Of a DNA stretch of 32,303 nucleotides, positions 13,784-23,523 are shown one piece after another. Positions within the stretch are counted from its first letter, which is position 1; every line of letters begins with the position of its first letter. The stretch is from positions 1-32,303 of IMG/VR virus record IMGVR_UViG_3300033571_011981; one strand, given 5' to 3'. A model generated the notes under the pieces. The model was not told the origin of the DNA and did no database searches. It saw only the letters and a list, made by a program, of their open reading frames with translations. Source of the DNA: a virus. A program made the position numbers and the translations under genes.

Positions 13784-13896
13784 ATCAGACCTGGAAGATT
13801 AAACCAAAGCAATTCCTGAATGATCTGACCTATATTAAATTGAAGAGAGAGATGGAGGATGAGCAAGAGAAAAAACTATTGAGGAAACATGGCTAA
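13160..13896 (+). CDS. Predicted -1 frameshift product of the chaperone-like gene
   Basis: If the ribosome slips back one base at T-TTT-TTT (13624-13630), translation passes from codon 157 into the other frame and runs to 13896, giving about 245 residues. The second frame encodes SQGFFKAFGWIYNAKLVSEF followed by EGISLDQTWKIKPKQFLND, which looks like a real folded domain and has no good start of its own (the first in-frame candidate is a TTG within the slip site). The downstream frame overlaps the neck gene start by 8 nt. A T10 run in the real genome would give one uninterrupted gene. Confidence 0.55.
13624..13630 (+). other. Slippery heptamer for -1 frameshifting
   Basis: T-TTT-TTT in the zero frame (codons GTT TTT TTT TGC) fits the X-XXY-YYZ rule, with three T more than needed to slip. 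No obvious strong hairpin is seen in the next 60 bases, so any stimulation must come from a weak structure or the homopolymer itself. It sits 150 nt before the zero-frame stop. Confidence 0.5.
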
Positions 13897-14521
13897 GAAT
13901 ATAACAGAATCACAAAAGCAAGTACTTGGTACTGAGTTCCTTGATAAGAAGAATTCTCAGGACTTCATAGAAGTACAGGCAAAGGATATAGGTGAATTCT
14001 TACTACAGAGGGCAAATGTATTCAAAGAGGCTTGGGAGGAGATTCTTAATAGTAAAAATATAGTAGCAAGTGGAGATATAACCAAGAATCTTGACTTTGC
14101 AGTAGTAGAGAAACCTAATGAGATAGAATTGAATATCTCCTTTGTACCTTATGCTACCTATGTAGATAGAGGAGTGAAGGGAGTCATGTCAGATAGGAAT
14201 GCTCCTGATAGTCCATATCAATTCAGGAATTTTGGTATGAGTAAGGAGGGCAGAAGATCAATCAGTAAATGGTTGAAGACTGCAAAAGCTAAAGTCAGGA
14301 CTACTGATGTGAAAAAATATGGTGCAGTCAATACTGAGAGAAAATTCAAGAAGATAAGTGATCAGGACTCTAAATTGAACACTGCAATCTACATGATCAA
14401 GAGATTTGGTATAAAAAAGAGAAACTTCATCAATCCTGTCCTGCAGAAGACTCTTGAAGGTTTTGAGCAGGAACTTGCAAATAGGATAGGGAAAAATGTT
14501 ATTATAAATATTTTTGAATAA
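13889..14521 (+). CDS. HK97 gp10-like neck or head-tail connector protein
   Basis: This gene encodes 210 residues. YATYVDRGVKGV (about residues 88-99) and the following YQFRNFGMSKEGR are the pattern of HK97 gp10-type proteins that sit between connector and tail. The N-terminal helix contains QAKDIGEFLLQRANVFKEAW, and the C-terminal helix NFINPVLQKTLEGFEQELA is characteristic of the family. The last 25 residues are hydrophobic. The start at 13889 overlaps the chaperone fusion end by 8 nt. The assignment is by pattern; a tail completion role is the alternative. Confidence 0.6.
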   Translation: MAKNITESQKQVLGTEFLDKKNSQDFIEVQAKDIGEFLLQRANVFKEAWEEILNSKNIVASGDITKNLDFAVVEKPNEIELNISFVPYATYVDRGVKGVMSDRNAPDSPYQFRNFGMSKEGRRSISKWLKTAKAKVRTTDVKKYGAVNTERKFKKISDQDSKLNTAIYMIKRFGIKKRNFINPVLQKTLEGFEQELANRIGKNVIINIFE

Positions 14522-15696
14522 TGAGTATAAGTTCACTAATCAATCCAAGTGGGGAGGTATCGGTACAGGATGACCTTTGGCACATAGCACATAGTACACT
14601 ATCAGGTACTACAGACTTCAAGTATGTCTTTGATGTCTACAATGGTAGCACTCAATTGATAAGAGCAAAGGTATTTCCTGATCCTATGAATGGAAGAGGG
14701 TACTTCAATGCAAGTCAGGTAGTAAGGAATGAGATTCAATTCAATTGGTTCACTCCTACTGCATCAGGGAATGTGGCAATGGCACTCATTCAGCCTAATG
14801 TCTCAGGGCAGGTAGGTATCACATATCAGATCAGGGTAGGTGAGGAATTGACAGGTACTACTACCTTGAATCTTGCATCAGGAAATACAACTGCATATAA
14901 CTATACTCCTTCACTCTTCAATAGGAGACAAGTCAATACATCATCCTTTGCACAGAAATTCCTGACAAACAGACCAAGATATGCTACTGCAAAAATTGGG
15001 GAGAAGATACTGATACCATTCAAAGGCACAGGGACTCATGATATTTTCATAGAGACCTATACCTATTCCAATGTCCAATCTACTGCTCAGACAGTCAATT
15101 CAGTCAATATCACCACTGGATACCTGCAGATGGATATAGGATCTGCTGCTATCAATACTGCAACTAATAAGAATACTATAAACTCCAATATCAAGTACTA
15201 TGATGTCTATCTGCAGAAGTCAGGTATTGATACAGAGAGATTCAGAGTCTATCTGACCTGTGATCCAAGATATACAACCATCAATCTATACTTTATCAAT
15301 CAGTATGGGATGTATGATACTGCAAGATTTGGACTATCATCAAGACTCAATATGAGCATTGAGAAGAAGGAATTTGAGAAGAGAGACTTCAGTTTTGGTA
15401 CTACAGGAGTGACCTACTATGATTCAAGGAATGTATACAATGAAAGTATAGTGAACTTTGGCAGCAAAGCACAATGGCAGTATAAGTTGACAATGGACTA
15501 TCCTACTGATGCAGAGTATCAATGGCTTTCTGAGTTATTCATGTCTCCTCAAATCTTTGCAGAGTTAGAGGGTGACTTCTATCCTATCAGCATCAAGGAT
15601 ACCAACTATGAGTATAGTACATACCAAAACAATAAGCTAAAGGTATTGGAGGTCAATATTGACATGAATCAAAAAAGATACGGTTTCAGAAGATGA
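14521..15696 (+). CDS. Tail-tip or distal-tail structural protein
   Basis: This 391-residue protein is largely beta, rich in Thr, Ser, Asn and Gly, and starts at a TAATG overlap with the previous gene. Blocks include YVFDVYNGSTQLIRAK, GRGYFNASQVVRNEIQ and EWKQYKL-like tail turns (the actual text is AQWQYKLTMDYPTDAEYQWL, about residues 318-337). A small C-terminal domain (SIKDTNYEYSTYQNNKLKVL) follows. I recognise it as a type of tail protein found before the large tail-hub protein in Bacteroidota phages. It could be the distal tail protein. There is no enzyme motif. Confidence 0.55.
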   Translation: MSISSLINPSGEVSVQDDLWHIAHSTLSGTTDFKYVFDVYNGSTQLIRAKVFPDPMNGRGYFNASQVVRNEIQFNWFTPTASGNVAMALIQPNVSGQVGITYQIRVGEELTGTTTLNLASGNTTAYNYTPSLFNRRQVNTSSFAQKFLTNRPRYATAKIGEKILIPFKGTGTHDIFIETYTYSNVQSTAQTVNSVNITTGYLQMDIGSAAINTATNKNTINSNIKYYDVYLQKSGIDTERFRVYLTCDPRYTTINLYFINQYGMYDTARFGLSSRLNMSIEKKEFEKRDFSFGTTGVTYYDSRNVYNESIVNFGSKAQWQYKLTMDYPTDAEYQWLSELFMSPQIFAELEGDFYPISIKDTNYEYSTYQNNKLKVLEVNIDMNQKRYGFRR

Positions 15697-17834
15697 CAAG
15701 AATATTCATAGAAGACCAAGAGTTAGATCTTACTAAAGAATTTAGTCAGCAGATAACTTATGCAGTAGATGACCTTCAGAATCTTGATAGTAAGTCTACA
15801 TCATTCTCCAAGACCATAGTACTTGAAGGAACTGCAAACAATAACAGATTGTTGGGCAATATCTTTGAATTCAATAATTCAAATTTTACTGCAGATCTTG
15901 CTCCCAATGTAGGGTATAACTTCAATGCATCAAAGTCTGCAAAAGCAAGGCTTGAGATAAATGGTCTACAGGTGATGAAGGGAGTTATGAGACTTTTAGA
16001 GGTCATCATTGATGGGGATTGGATACAATATGAAGTTGCTCTATTTGGAGAACTTGGAGGATTCTTCACTGCAATGGGATCAAGGAAGTTAACAGACTTA
16101 GACTTCAGTGAATATAACCATCAGTATAATGTCACCAATATCACAAATAGTTGGGACTCTCCAAGTGGAGGCACTGGATACTACTATCCTCTGATAGACT
16201 ATGGTAGTGTATCTCCTACTGATCCTGATGACAATAAGCAGAACTACTATTTCACTGCATTCAGACCTGCATTCTTTGTCAGGGAATACATGGAGAAGAT
16301 CATAGAGCAGGCAGGATATACTTTTGAGTCTGCTTTCATGGATACTGCTTTCTTCAAGAGACTGATCATACCTAATAATCAAAGCAGATTATTGTATAAG
16401 TCAGATATTCAATTTGCATCAAGACCATTCATGTCACTCAGGAATATATCAGGAGACCATGATGTAGAGCAAAGGGATGCACAGACTACTGTTTTCACAG
16501 ACAATGGTTCAGGAGAAGTCATATGGGAATATACTGCAACTGAGAATATTACCTGTGAATTGTATATTCTTTTATCGGGATTCTACAATGTCAGAGCGCC
16601 TGATGGACCAATTGGATCATTTGGTGAGGCATTTGCAAAGGTCCAATTCATTAAGAATGGATCTGAAGTCATTTGGCAGAAGAATAAAATAGGAGGCAGA
16701 ATTGGTGCATATGGTGCTAATACTCCTCCCAATGTTAGATGGGCAACAAGTACTGCATTTGACTTTAATCCTCCTACACTATCTCTGACCAAATTTGATA
16801 CAATTCAAATGAGAGTCAGTTTTGACTATTCAAATAGTGATGAAGCACTGCAGTTGCAGGTATCAATAACATCAGGGAATCTGACTATAAGATCTACAAA
16901 TGATGTATTCATTCCTGCAAATTATAATGACAATCTCTTAGTATCAAGCACTCTTCCTGCTAATATACTTCAGAAAGACTTCTTCACATCCATTCTGAAG
17001 ATGTTCAATCTAATGGTGACAGAAGATAAGTATACAGAGAAGAAGTTGATGATAGAGCCATATGTGGACTTCTATGATACAGATAGGACTACCTATCTTG
17101 ATTGGTCTGATAAGGTAGACAGATCTAAGCCTATTAAGATCAAGCCAATGTCAGAGATCAATGCAAGATACTATCAATTCAACTACAAACAGGACACAGA
17201 CTACTACAATGAGAAATACAGGAAAAAATACTCTGAAGGATATGGTGATAGGGTTTTTGACAATCAGTTGGAATTTGCAAAGGATACTGATAAGTCTGAG
17301 GTCATTTTTTCACCGACTCCTCTTGTAAGCTACTCAGGAAGGGATAAGTATGTATCTGCAATATATAAATTGAATAATGGAGTAGAGCAGATGACAGAGC
17401 ATAACATCAGAATCCTTCAGGCAAAGAAGATCACAGGAGTATCAAACTGGGTGATAAAGAATTCAGACTATTCAAATCTATCCTCAAATCTGACTGCTTA
17501 TGGATATGCAGGTCATATAGACAATCCTGCCAATCCTCAGTCTGATCTAAACTTTGGATCACCTAAGGAGATATTCTTTGTTTATAGCACAGGCAGTCTG
17601 TCAAATAATCTATTCAATGTATACTACTCACCATACTTTGCAGAGATAACAGACAAAGACTCAAGACTTGTGACCTGTAAAATGAAGTTGAATGAGCAGG
17701 ATATTTTCAACTTGGATTTTGGCAGATTTATATATATAGATGGGACTCTCTACAGACTAATCAAGATAGTAGACTATTCTGAGGATGATGTCTGTGAGGT
17801 CCAATTGTTAAGAGTAATTTATACACTATACTGA
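15693..17834 (+). CDS. Large tail-tip/baseplate hub candidate
   Basis: This 713-residue protein is coupled to its neighbour by an ATGA overlap. The N-terminus (RIFIEDQELDLTKEFSQQ, then DSKSTSFSKTIVLEGTANN) is a type common in Bacteroidota phage tails. The middle is beta-rich with long Ser/Thr/Asn stretches. The C-terminal region (about 560-713) includes KITGVSNWVIKNSDYSN and a final DLDFGRFIYIDGTLYRLIKI. The size and place before the tape measure gene suggest the tail hub (a Tal/gpJ-like part). No peptidase or lysozyme domain is seen. Confidence 0.5.
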   Translation: MTRIFIEDQELDLTKEFSQQITYAVDDLQNLDSKSTSFSKTIVLEGTANNNRLLGNIFEFNNSNFTADLAPNVGYNFNASKSAKARLEINGLQVMKGVMRLLEVIIDGDWIQYEVALFGELGGFFTAMGSRKLTDLDFSEYNHQYNVTNITNSWDSPSGGTGYYYPLIDYGSVSPTDPDDNKQNYYFTAFRPAFFVREYMEKIIEQAGYTFESAFMDTAFFKRLIIPNNQSRLLYKSDIQFASRPFMSLRNISGDHDVEQRDAQTTVFTDNGSGEVIWEYTATENITCELYILLSGFYNVRAPDGPIGSFGEAFAKVQFIKNGSEVIWQKNKIGGRIGAYGANTPPNVRWATSTAFDFNPPTLSLTKFDTIQMRVSFDYSNSDEALQLQVSITSGNLTIRSTNDVFIPANYNDNLLVSSTLPANILQKDFFTSILKMFNLMVTEDKYTEKKLMIEPYVDFYDTDRTTYLDWSDKVDRSKPIKIKPMSEINARYYQFNYKQDTDYYNEKYRKKYSEGYGDRVFDNQLEFAKDTDKSEVIFSPTPLVSYSGRDKYVSAIYKLNNGVEQMTEHNIRILQAKKITGVSNWVIKNSDYSNLSSNLTAYGYAGHIDNPANPQSDLNFGSPKEIFFVYSTGSLSNNLFNVYYSPYFAEITDKDSRLVTCKMKLNEQDIFNLDFGRFIYIDGTLYRLIKIVDYSEDDVCEVQLLRVIYTLY

Positions 17835-18268
17835 TGATCATAAAATACTTTGATGATTTTGCAGGTACTTGGACTGATATCTCAGGAGCAACAGGTTCTA
17901 CTTTGGAATATGGTGCAAGTGGATGGACTACATCTCCTGAGACTTGGTTGATATGGGGAACTATTTCTCAAGCAGGGAGTAGTGATCCTACACTGACTAT
18001 AGTGAGAGACAATGCAGGAGCAGGAGCAAATTTAGTACCTACTTATGTAGCTACTGGAGAATATAATATCTATTCTCCTGATTCTATTTTCGATACTTCA
18101 AATTTTTGGGGATTTGTAGCTAATCAATCATCTATAGATAGTGATCAGATAGTGATTCAGACATTTGTGGTAGATTCTGACAATTTGAAAATATTTACTT
18201 ATAAAGGAGGAAGTCTGACAGATGACATTCTCCTGAATACATCATTTGAATTTAGATATCATAACTAA
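17834..18268 (+). CDS. Small tail structural protein
   Basis: This gene encodes 144 residues between the hub candidate and the tape measure, joined by TGATG at its start and TAATG at its end. It is beta-rich, with almost no basic residues until its last third (GGSLTDDILLNTSFEF). The strands include TLEYGASGWTTSPETWLIW and DSDQIVIQTFVVDSDNLKIF. It could be a tail-tip accessory; I do not recognise a family. Confidence 0.5.
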   Translation: MIIKYFDDFAGTWTDISGATGSTLEYGASGWTTSPETWLIWGTISQAGSSDPTLTIVRDNAGAGANLVPTYVATGEYNIYSPDSIFDTSNFWGFVANQSSIDSDQIVIQTFVVDSDNLKIFTYKGGSLTDDILLNTSFEFRYHN

Positions 18269-20514
18269 TGGCACAAAAGACAGAAGTAGGAGTAAAAATA
18301 GTTGTAGATACAGGATCTGCAAATAATGAGGTAAAGAAATTCAATGAAGAGGTCAATCAATTGAAGGATGATCTCAAGCAACTCACTGAAGGGACTGAGG
18401 AATACAATGACAAACTCAAGGAACTTCAAGAGGCAGAGAAGAAGGTCACTAAGGAGACCGACAAGATGAATGATACCTTTGAAAAAACTACAAAGGATAC
18501 AAAGAAGTCTGAGGGTGGTTTCAAGACATTAGGTACTACTCTGAAAGCACTGGGAGTAGTAGGTGCAGTGACTGCAGGATTTGATTTATTGAAGGAGGCA
18601 TTTGGTAAGAATCAGAAGGTTGCAGACTTACTATCTACTGTGATGGCTACCATCACCAATACATTGGGTGCATTCATTGAGGTAGTGGTAAATGTGGTGA
18701 CAAAAGTGAGTGAGTCTACCAATGGCTTTGATGCATTGGGCAAAGTCATGAAGGGACTTATCACTCTTGCAATGACTCCTCTAAAACTGATATTTTTTGA
18801 GATATCACTTGCAATCAGTTATGCTCAATTAGCTTGGGAGAAGTCTTTTTTTGGAGATGATGATCCTGAGACAATCAAAAAACTCAATGCAAGGATTGAT
18901 GAGACAAAGCAGAAACTGATAGAGACAGGTCAGGATGCATTCAAAGCAGGTAAGGATATAGTCAACAATATTGGAGAGGCAGCCACATCTGTAGGTGATG
19001 TAGTGACAGGAGTAGTAGAGGGTGCATCTAAGATTAGTGTAAAGAATATCTATGATCAAGCAAAAGCTACAACTGCACTCAAGAATACTGCTAAAATTGC
19101 AGAGGCAGAATTGAGAGGTCTTGTAGAGCAATATGATAGACAAGCAGAGCAGCAAAGACAGATAAGAGATGATGAATCAAGGAGTATCACTGAAAGGATA
19201 GAGGCAAATAATAAACTCGGCACAATTCTGAAAGATCAGCAGAATGCACAGATTGCTCTTGCAAATCAATCAGTAGCTGCTGCACAGGCAGAACTGAATG
19301 CAAACAAAGGGAATGTTGATCTTCAGGTAGCATTGAAGAATGCACAGAATGAGAGAGCAGGAATACTTGCTCAGATCACTGGTCTTGAGTCAGAGCAGAA
19401 AGTCAATGCAATAGCTTTGAATAAGGAACTTCTTGAACTTGAGAAAGCAAGGACTGAAAGTACCAATACTTTATCATTTGAGAGAAGGAAAGCTAATGCT
19501 GAACTTATCACAGATGAACTGAAGAGATTGGAGACTCTTAAACAGATAGCAAGTGAGGAGAGTGCAATAGAACTTCAGAGATTGCAGGACAATATTAACA
19601 ATACTAAAGAAGGGACTCAGGCAAGAGTAGATGCTGAGATTGCATATAATCAGAAAAAACAGGAGATAGATATAGAATCTGATAAGCTAAGTCAAGATAT
19701 CAATAAGGTCAGGAAAGATAGAAGACAGGCAGAGATCACATCAGAAGTAGACAATGAACTTGCACAGGTTGCTCTCAGAAAGCAATTATTGGAGCAGCAG
19801 AAAATAGATGCCATAGAGAAAGCAAATCTTGCTAATCAATTAGTAAGAGAAGAGACTGCAGTTCTGATAGAGCAACTTCAACTAAAAAGAGATGCTGAAA
19901 TAGCATCAGCAGAGGCACAAGGTCTCAGTACTGTAGAAATCAAGAATAAGTATGCAATTCAGGAGCAACAAATAAATGCACAATTAGCAAAATCAGAAAG
20001 TGATTTGGCACAGGCAAAGATTGATGCATCTGTGAATACTGCCAATGTCATATCAGGCAATCTTAAAGCATTGACTGCAATCATAGGAGCAGAGACTAAT
20101 GCAGGCAAAGCTGCAGCAGTAGCAACTGCTACCATTGATACATATGTTGCTGCATGGACTGCATTTAAGCAAGCACAGAAGAATCCTATAGCAATCATTG
20201 GTCCTGCATATCCTTACATTCAGGCAGGACTTGCAGTAGCAGGTGGTATTGCAAATATCAAAAAAATCATAGCAGTAAAGACTCCAAGTGGTGGAGGTGG
20301 TGCATCTGCTCAAGGGATATCTGCTCCATCAGTTGGAAGTATCACTCCTCCTCCTACTGCTCCTATACTACCTACTACAGAAACTGCTTTACTTAATCAA
20401 ACACAAGTCAATCAAATAGGCAATGCTGCTGCAAGAGCATACATAGTTGAATCTGATGTCACTGGAGGTCAGGAAAGGATTCAAAGATTAAATAGAGCAG
20501 CAAGAATTGCATAA
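18268..20514 (+). CDS. Tape measure protein
   Basis: This 748-residue protein is highly helical. Residues 20-90 are coiled coil (EEVNQLKDDLKQLTEGTEEY). Two hydrophobic regions follow (about 90-150 and 160-190), as in tape measure proteins that insert into the host membrane. Long coiled coils rich in Gln, Ala and Glu run to about 620. The final 90 residues are Gly/Pro-rich (GGGGASAQGISAPSVGSI). By the usual 0.15 nm per residue, the tail would be about 110 nm long. No muramidase motif is present. The protein is of usual size for a siphovirus with a short-to-medium tail. Confidence 0.85.
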   Translation: MAQKTEVGVKIVVDTGSANNEVKKFNEEVNQLKDDLKQLTEGTEEYNDKLKELQEAEKKVTKETDKMNDTFEKTTKDTKKSEGGFKTLGTTLKALGVVGAVTAGFDLLKEAFGKNQKVADLLSTVMATITNTLGAFIEVVVNVVTKVSESTNGFDALGKVMKGLITLAMTPLKLIFFEISLAISYAQLAWEKSFFGDDDPETIKKLNARIDETKQKLIETGQDAFKAGKDIVNNIGEAATSVGDVVTGVVEGASKISVKNIYDQAKATTALKNTAKIAEAELRGLVEQYDRQAEQQRQIRDDESRSITERIEANNKLGTILKDQQNAQIALANQSVAAAQAELNANKGNVDLQVALKNAQNERAGILAQITGLESEQKVNAIALNKELLELEKARTESTNTLSFERRKANAELITDELKRLETLKQIASEESAIELQRLQDNINNTKEGTQARVDAEIAYNQKKQEIDIESDKLSQDINKVRKDRRQAEITSEVDNELAQVALRKQLLEQQKIDAIEKANLANQLVREETAVLIEQLQLKRDAEIASAEAQGLSTVEIKNKYAIQEQQINAQLAKSESDLAQAKIDASVNTANVISGNLKALTAIIGAETNAGKAAAVATATIDTYVAAWTAFKQAQKNPIAIIGPAYPYIQAGLAVAGGIANIKKIIAVKTPSGGGGASAQGISAPSVGSITPPPTAPILPTTETALLNQTQVNQIGNAAARAYIVESDVTGGQERIQRLNRAARIA

Positions 20515-20526
20515 AAAACAAAAAAC

Positions 20527-21894
20527 ATGAGTATACCAATTTATGAATTGAAGATTAGTCAAAACATGGGAGATGAGGCAGAAGTAGACTTCATTGCCTT
20601 AGTAGATGAGCCTGCAATTAGGAAGGATTTTCTTGCATTCAAAAATGAATTCATAGAGCCATCTAAAGGAGAGCATGAGACAGAATTCATTCCAAGATGC
20701 ATCTCTTATGTAGTCAGTGAAGGGAAAGATCAAGAGCAGGCATCAGCCATCTGCTACTCTATTTGGGAGCAGCATTTTTCAGTACTTGATATCTATGGAT
20801 ACAAGCCTACTCACTTTCACCTTTGTCCAATGGCTACTGCTACTTTCAAGCATTTAGTACAGATGAATGTAGGAGTAGATGAGCAAGGAATGATCAGGTC
20901 TGCTGCACAGATTGCTGATAGTATATTCAGAATAGAGCAGAATGTTATTGATGCACAGAAAGCAACTACTGATCAAGTATCAGAATCAGTCATTCTATTA
21001 GATGACTTCATGGACCTGATGAATGAGATAGACAAATTGGTAGGTATGGTTCATGATGTCTCTTATATGAATTCACATATTGAGAAAATCAAATCATTTG
21101 CTCAGGGATATAGCATCCAATTCCAATCCTACACAGACTATCCTAAAGAGGCATCAGAGAATGCTAAGATTGCATTGAGATGGGCAGAAGAGAATGGATG
21201 GGGAGAATGTGGTGAGTCAACAGGGAAAATCAGAGCCCATCAATTAGCCAATTTTGAGCCGATCTCAAGAGACACGATTGCTCGTATGGCATCCTTTGAA
21301 AGACATAGACAAAATTCAAAGAGAGATCTTGGAGATGGATGTGGTAGACTTATGTGGTTGTCATGGGGAGGAGATGCAGGAATTGAATGGGCATCAAGGA
21401 AACTTGCACAAATAGATAGGGAGAAGTTTGCATTCAAGGTCATGAATGAGGAGAAGAGAATCATATCAGGACCTATGATGCTTGCTGATGAATTGATATA
21501 TAGAAACAATGATAAGATAGGGGAGCACTATGTCAAATTCACTGCAGAAACCATCAAACAGATTGTAATTAAATTTTCTAAAAAGAAATACAATAACAGA
21601 GTCAACTTGATGCATGATCCTGAGCAGAAGGTCAAAGGAGTCACCATGTTTGAGTCTTGGATAGTTGACAAAGAAAGAGGTATCATGCCAATGAAGGGAT
21701 TTGAAGAGGTTGCAGATGGAAGTTGGTTTGCTTCATTCTATGTAGAGAATGATCAGGTATGGAATGCCATCAAGAAAGGAGAGTATAGAGGTTTCTCAGT
21801 AGAAGGTCTTTTTGAATATGATCAGCCAATGACTGCAGAAGAGAATGCTCTCAAAAAAATACAGGATTTGCTAAGTCTTAAAATAACTCAATAA
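20527..21894 (+). CDS. XkdF-like head maturation protease with insert domains
   Basis: This gene encodes 455 residues. The N-terminal part (IYELKISQNMGDEAEVDFIALVDEP) matches the start of XkdF/S78-type proteases. An insert at about 45-85 (CISYVVSEGKDQEQASAICYSI) looks like a small cysteine domain common in phage capsid-region proteins. Another insert (about 190-300) contains LRWAEENGWGECGESTGK and DLGDGCGRLMWLSWGGDAG. The C-terminal part (ISGPMMLADELIYRNNDKIG, then LMHDP and a GFSVEGLFE end) is the XkdF core that cuts capsid and scaffold. The split core with two inserts makes it longer than usual family members. Confidence 0.75.
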   Translation: MSIPIYELKISQNMGDEAEVDFIALVDEPAIRKDFLAFKNEFIEPSKGEHETEFIPRCISYVVSEGKDQEQASAICYSIWEQHFSVLDIYGYKPTHFHLCPMATATFKHLVQMNVGVDEQGMIRSAAQIADSIFRIEQNVIDAQKATTDQVSESVILLDDFMDLMNEIDKLVGMVHDVSYMNSHIEKIKSFAQGYSIQFQSYTDYPKEASENAKIALRWAEENGWGECGESTGKIRAHQLANFEPISRDTIARMASFERHRQNSKRDLGDGCGRLMWLSWGGDAGIEWASRKLAQIDREKFAFKVMNEEKRIISGPMMLADELIYRNNDKIGEHYVKFTAETIKQIVIKFSKKKYNNRVNLMHDPEQKVKGVTMFESWIVDKERGIMPMKGFEEVADGSWFASFYVENDQVWNAIKKGEYRGFSVEGLFEYDQPMTAEENALKKIQDLLSLKITQ

Positions 21895-21908
21895 AAATAT
21901 ACTAAAAC

Positions 21909-22454
21909 ATGAAAGCAATAGAAGTACTTGAAAGAATCCGAGAGGTATTCAACGAAATCAACAAACCAATACAACCTGTCTCTATGTTAGATGCAATGCT
22001 TAAAGATGGCACAAAGGTCCAAGTCACTGAATTAGCAGTGGGTGGTATTGTTACCATTGAAGGCACTCCTGCTCCTGCAGGTGAGCATACTTTGGAAGAT
22101 GGCACTGTCATTGTACTTGGTGAGAATGGTGCAATCATGGAGATCAAGCCAAAGGAAGAGGAAGAGATAGAGATTGAGGTAGAGATGCCTGAGGACATGA
22201 GTGCAAAGTTCAATGCATTCCAATCATCTGCAAATGAAAAGTTCAGTTCATATGAGGCAAAATTTGCTGCCTATGAGAGTCGCTTTGCAGATTATGAGAG
22301 CAAATTGAACAAAGCAAATCAAGTCATTGAAGGTCTCTTGAATCTTACTCAGACTTTAGCACAGACTCCTACAGGGACTCCTGATAGTTCTATAAAATCA
22401 GAGTCAAAATTCTCTGAGCAAAAAATGAAATCATACGATATCCTATTTTCTTAA
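21909..22454 (+). CDS. Scaffold-like capsid assembly protein
   Basis: This gene encodes 181 residues between protease and capsid genes, where scaffolds usually lie. The middle has a beta sandwich-like part (TVIVLGENGAIMEIKPKEEE) and an acidic run (EEEEIEIEVEMPEDMS). Residues 104-135 show three 7-residue repeats (FSSYEAK, FAAYESR, FADYESK), a coiled coil. The C-terminus is Ser/Lys-rich, fitting a site where a scaffold holds the capsid. The assignment is by position and shape only. Confidence 0.6.
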   Translation: MKAIEVLERIREVFNEINKPIQPVSMLDAMLKDGTKVQVTELAVGGIVTIEGTPAPAGEHTLEDGTVIVLGENGAIMEIKPKEEEEIEIEVEMPEDMSAKFNAFQSSANEKFSSYEAKFAAYESRFADYESKLNKANQVIEGLLNLTQTLAQTPTGTPDSSIKSESKFSEQKMKSYDILFS

Positions 22455-22475
22455 TAAACAAACAACAATAAAAAA

Positions 22476-23435
22476 ATGGCACTTAATTTAACAGGCTTAA
22501 CAAACTATACTAACCAATTGGTTAGACCATTGCTGACTTCTGCAGTATTTGATGCAAAGACTCAGCAATTGATTAAGGATGGCGGTATTGTCATTCCTGG
22601 AGTAAAATCATCAGCAGCAATTCCTTTGATGGATACTGATGCAGTATTCCAAGCAGATGGTTGTGGTTATAGTCCAAGTGGCGTCACTTCTTTCACCCAA
22701 AGAACGGTGACAGTGGGCAAGATACAAGTATCTGAGACTATCTGTCCTAAAGACTTTGAGTCAAAATTTACTCAACTTGCTCTCAAGGCAGGCTCTACTT
22801 ATGAGGATTTTGGCAATCAGGAATTCCTTGAGGCTTACTTAGCAAAGAAGAATGCTCGTATTGCTGCTCAATTGGAGACTGCAATTTGGCAGGGTGATAC
22901 TACAGGTAGTACTGCTAATCTTACTCAGTTTGATGGTCTGATGAAGTTGATTGATGCAGGATCTCCTGTCAATGCAAACGTATCAGGATTCACTGGAGTA
23001 GCTACCATCACTACCATCACTCAGTCAAATGTGGTTGCTGCAACTGAAGGTATCTATAAAGCAATCCCTGCTGCAGTAGTATCTAAAGGTGATGTGAAAA
23101 TCTTTGTAGGATATGATTGGTATCGTTTGCTGATCATGGCTTACCGAGCATTGAATCTGTTCAGCTACAATCCACAGGATGCCAATGCAAATTCATTCAT
23201 CCTTCCTGCTACCAACATCGAAGTAGTTGCAGTACATGGTCTGAATGGTACAGGTGATGCTTATGCAATTAGCTTGTCAAACATGGTACTTGGTGTAGAT
23301 CTTGAAGATGAGTATACAAACTATAATCTTTGGTATTCAATTGATAATCAAGAGGTTAGAAGTAAAGTTGCTTTCAAGATCGGCGTACAGGTCGCTTTCA
23401 CAAATGAGTGTGTCGCTTTCAAGGCAGCTATCTAA
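22476..23435 (+). CDS. Major capsid protein
   Basis: This gene encodes 319 residues. It begins TNQLVRPLLTSAVFDAKTQQ and contains SSAAIPLMDTDAVFQ, SETICPKDFESKF and IFVGYDWYRLLIMAYRALN, a pattern of Bacteroidota-phage HK97-fold capsid proteins. No N-terminal delta region is evident, so the scaffold is probably the separate upstream protein. Its codon use differs from the rest of the genome: it has CGT arginine codons, and about twelve CpG, whereas most genes have none. A strong terminator follows. It is expected to be the most abundant virion protein. Confidence 0.85.
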   Translation: MALNLTGLTNYTNQLVRPLLTSAVFDAKTQQLIKDGGIVIPGVKSSAAIPLMDTDAVFQADGCGYSPSGVTSFTQRTVTVGKIQVSETICPKDFESKFTQLALKAGSTYEDFGNQEFLEAYLAKKNARIAAQLETAIWQGDTTGSTANLTQFDGLMKLIDAGSPVNANVSGFTGVATITTITQSNVVAATEGIYKAIPAAVVSKGDVKIFVGYDWYRLLIMAYRALNLFSYNPQDANANSFILPATNIEVVAVHGLNGTGDAYAISLSNMVLGVDLEDEYTNYNLWYSIDNQEVRSKVAFKIGVQVAFTNECVAFKAAI

Positions 23436-23458
23436 TAAATTCAAATATCTCAAAGAAG

Positions 23459-23490
23459 TGGGTGGTGGAATAATCACCGCCCATTTTTTT
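23459..23490 (+). terminator. Rho-independent terminator after the major capsid gene
   Basis: TGGGTGGTG (23459-23467) pairs with CACCGCCCA (23475-23483) over 9 bp with one G-T pair, closing a 7-nt loop, followed by seven T (23484-23490). It lies 23 bp after the capsid stop. It should limit transcription into the tail-tube gene and add to the level of the capsid message. Confidence 0.85.
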
Positions 23491-23523
23491 GAGTACCTAA
23501 TAAACATATAAAAAATTTATCAT

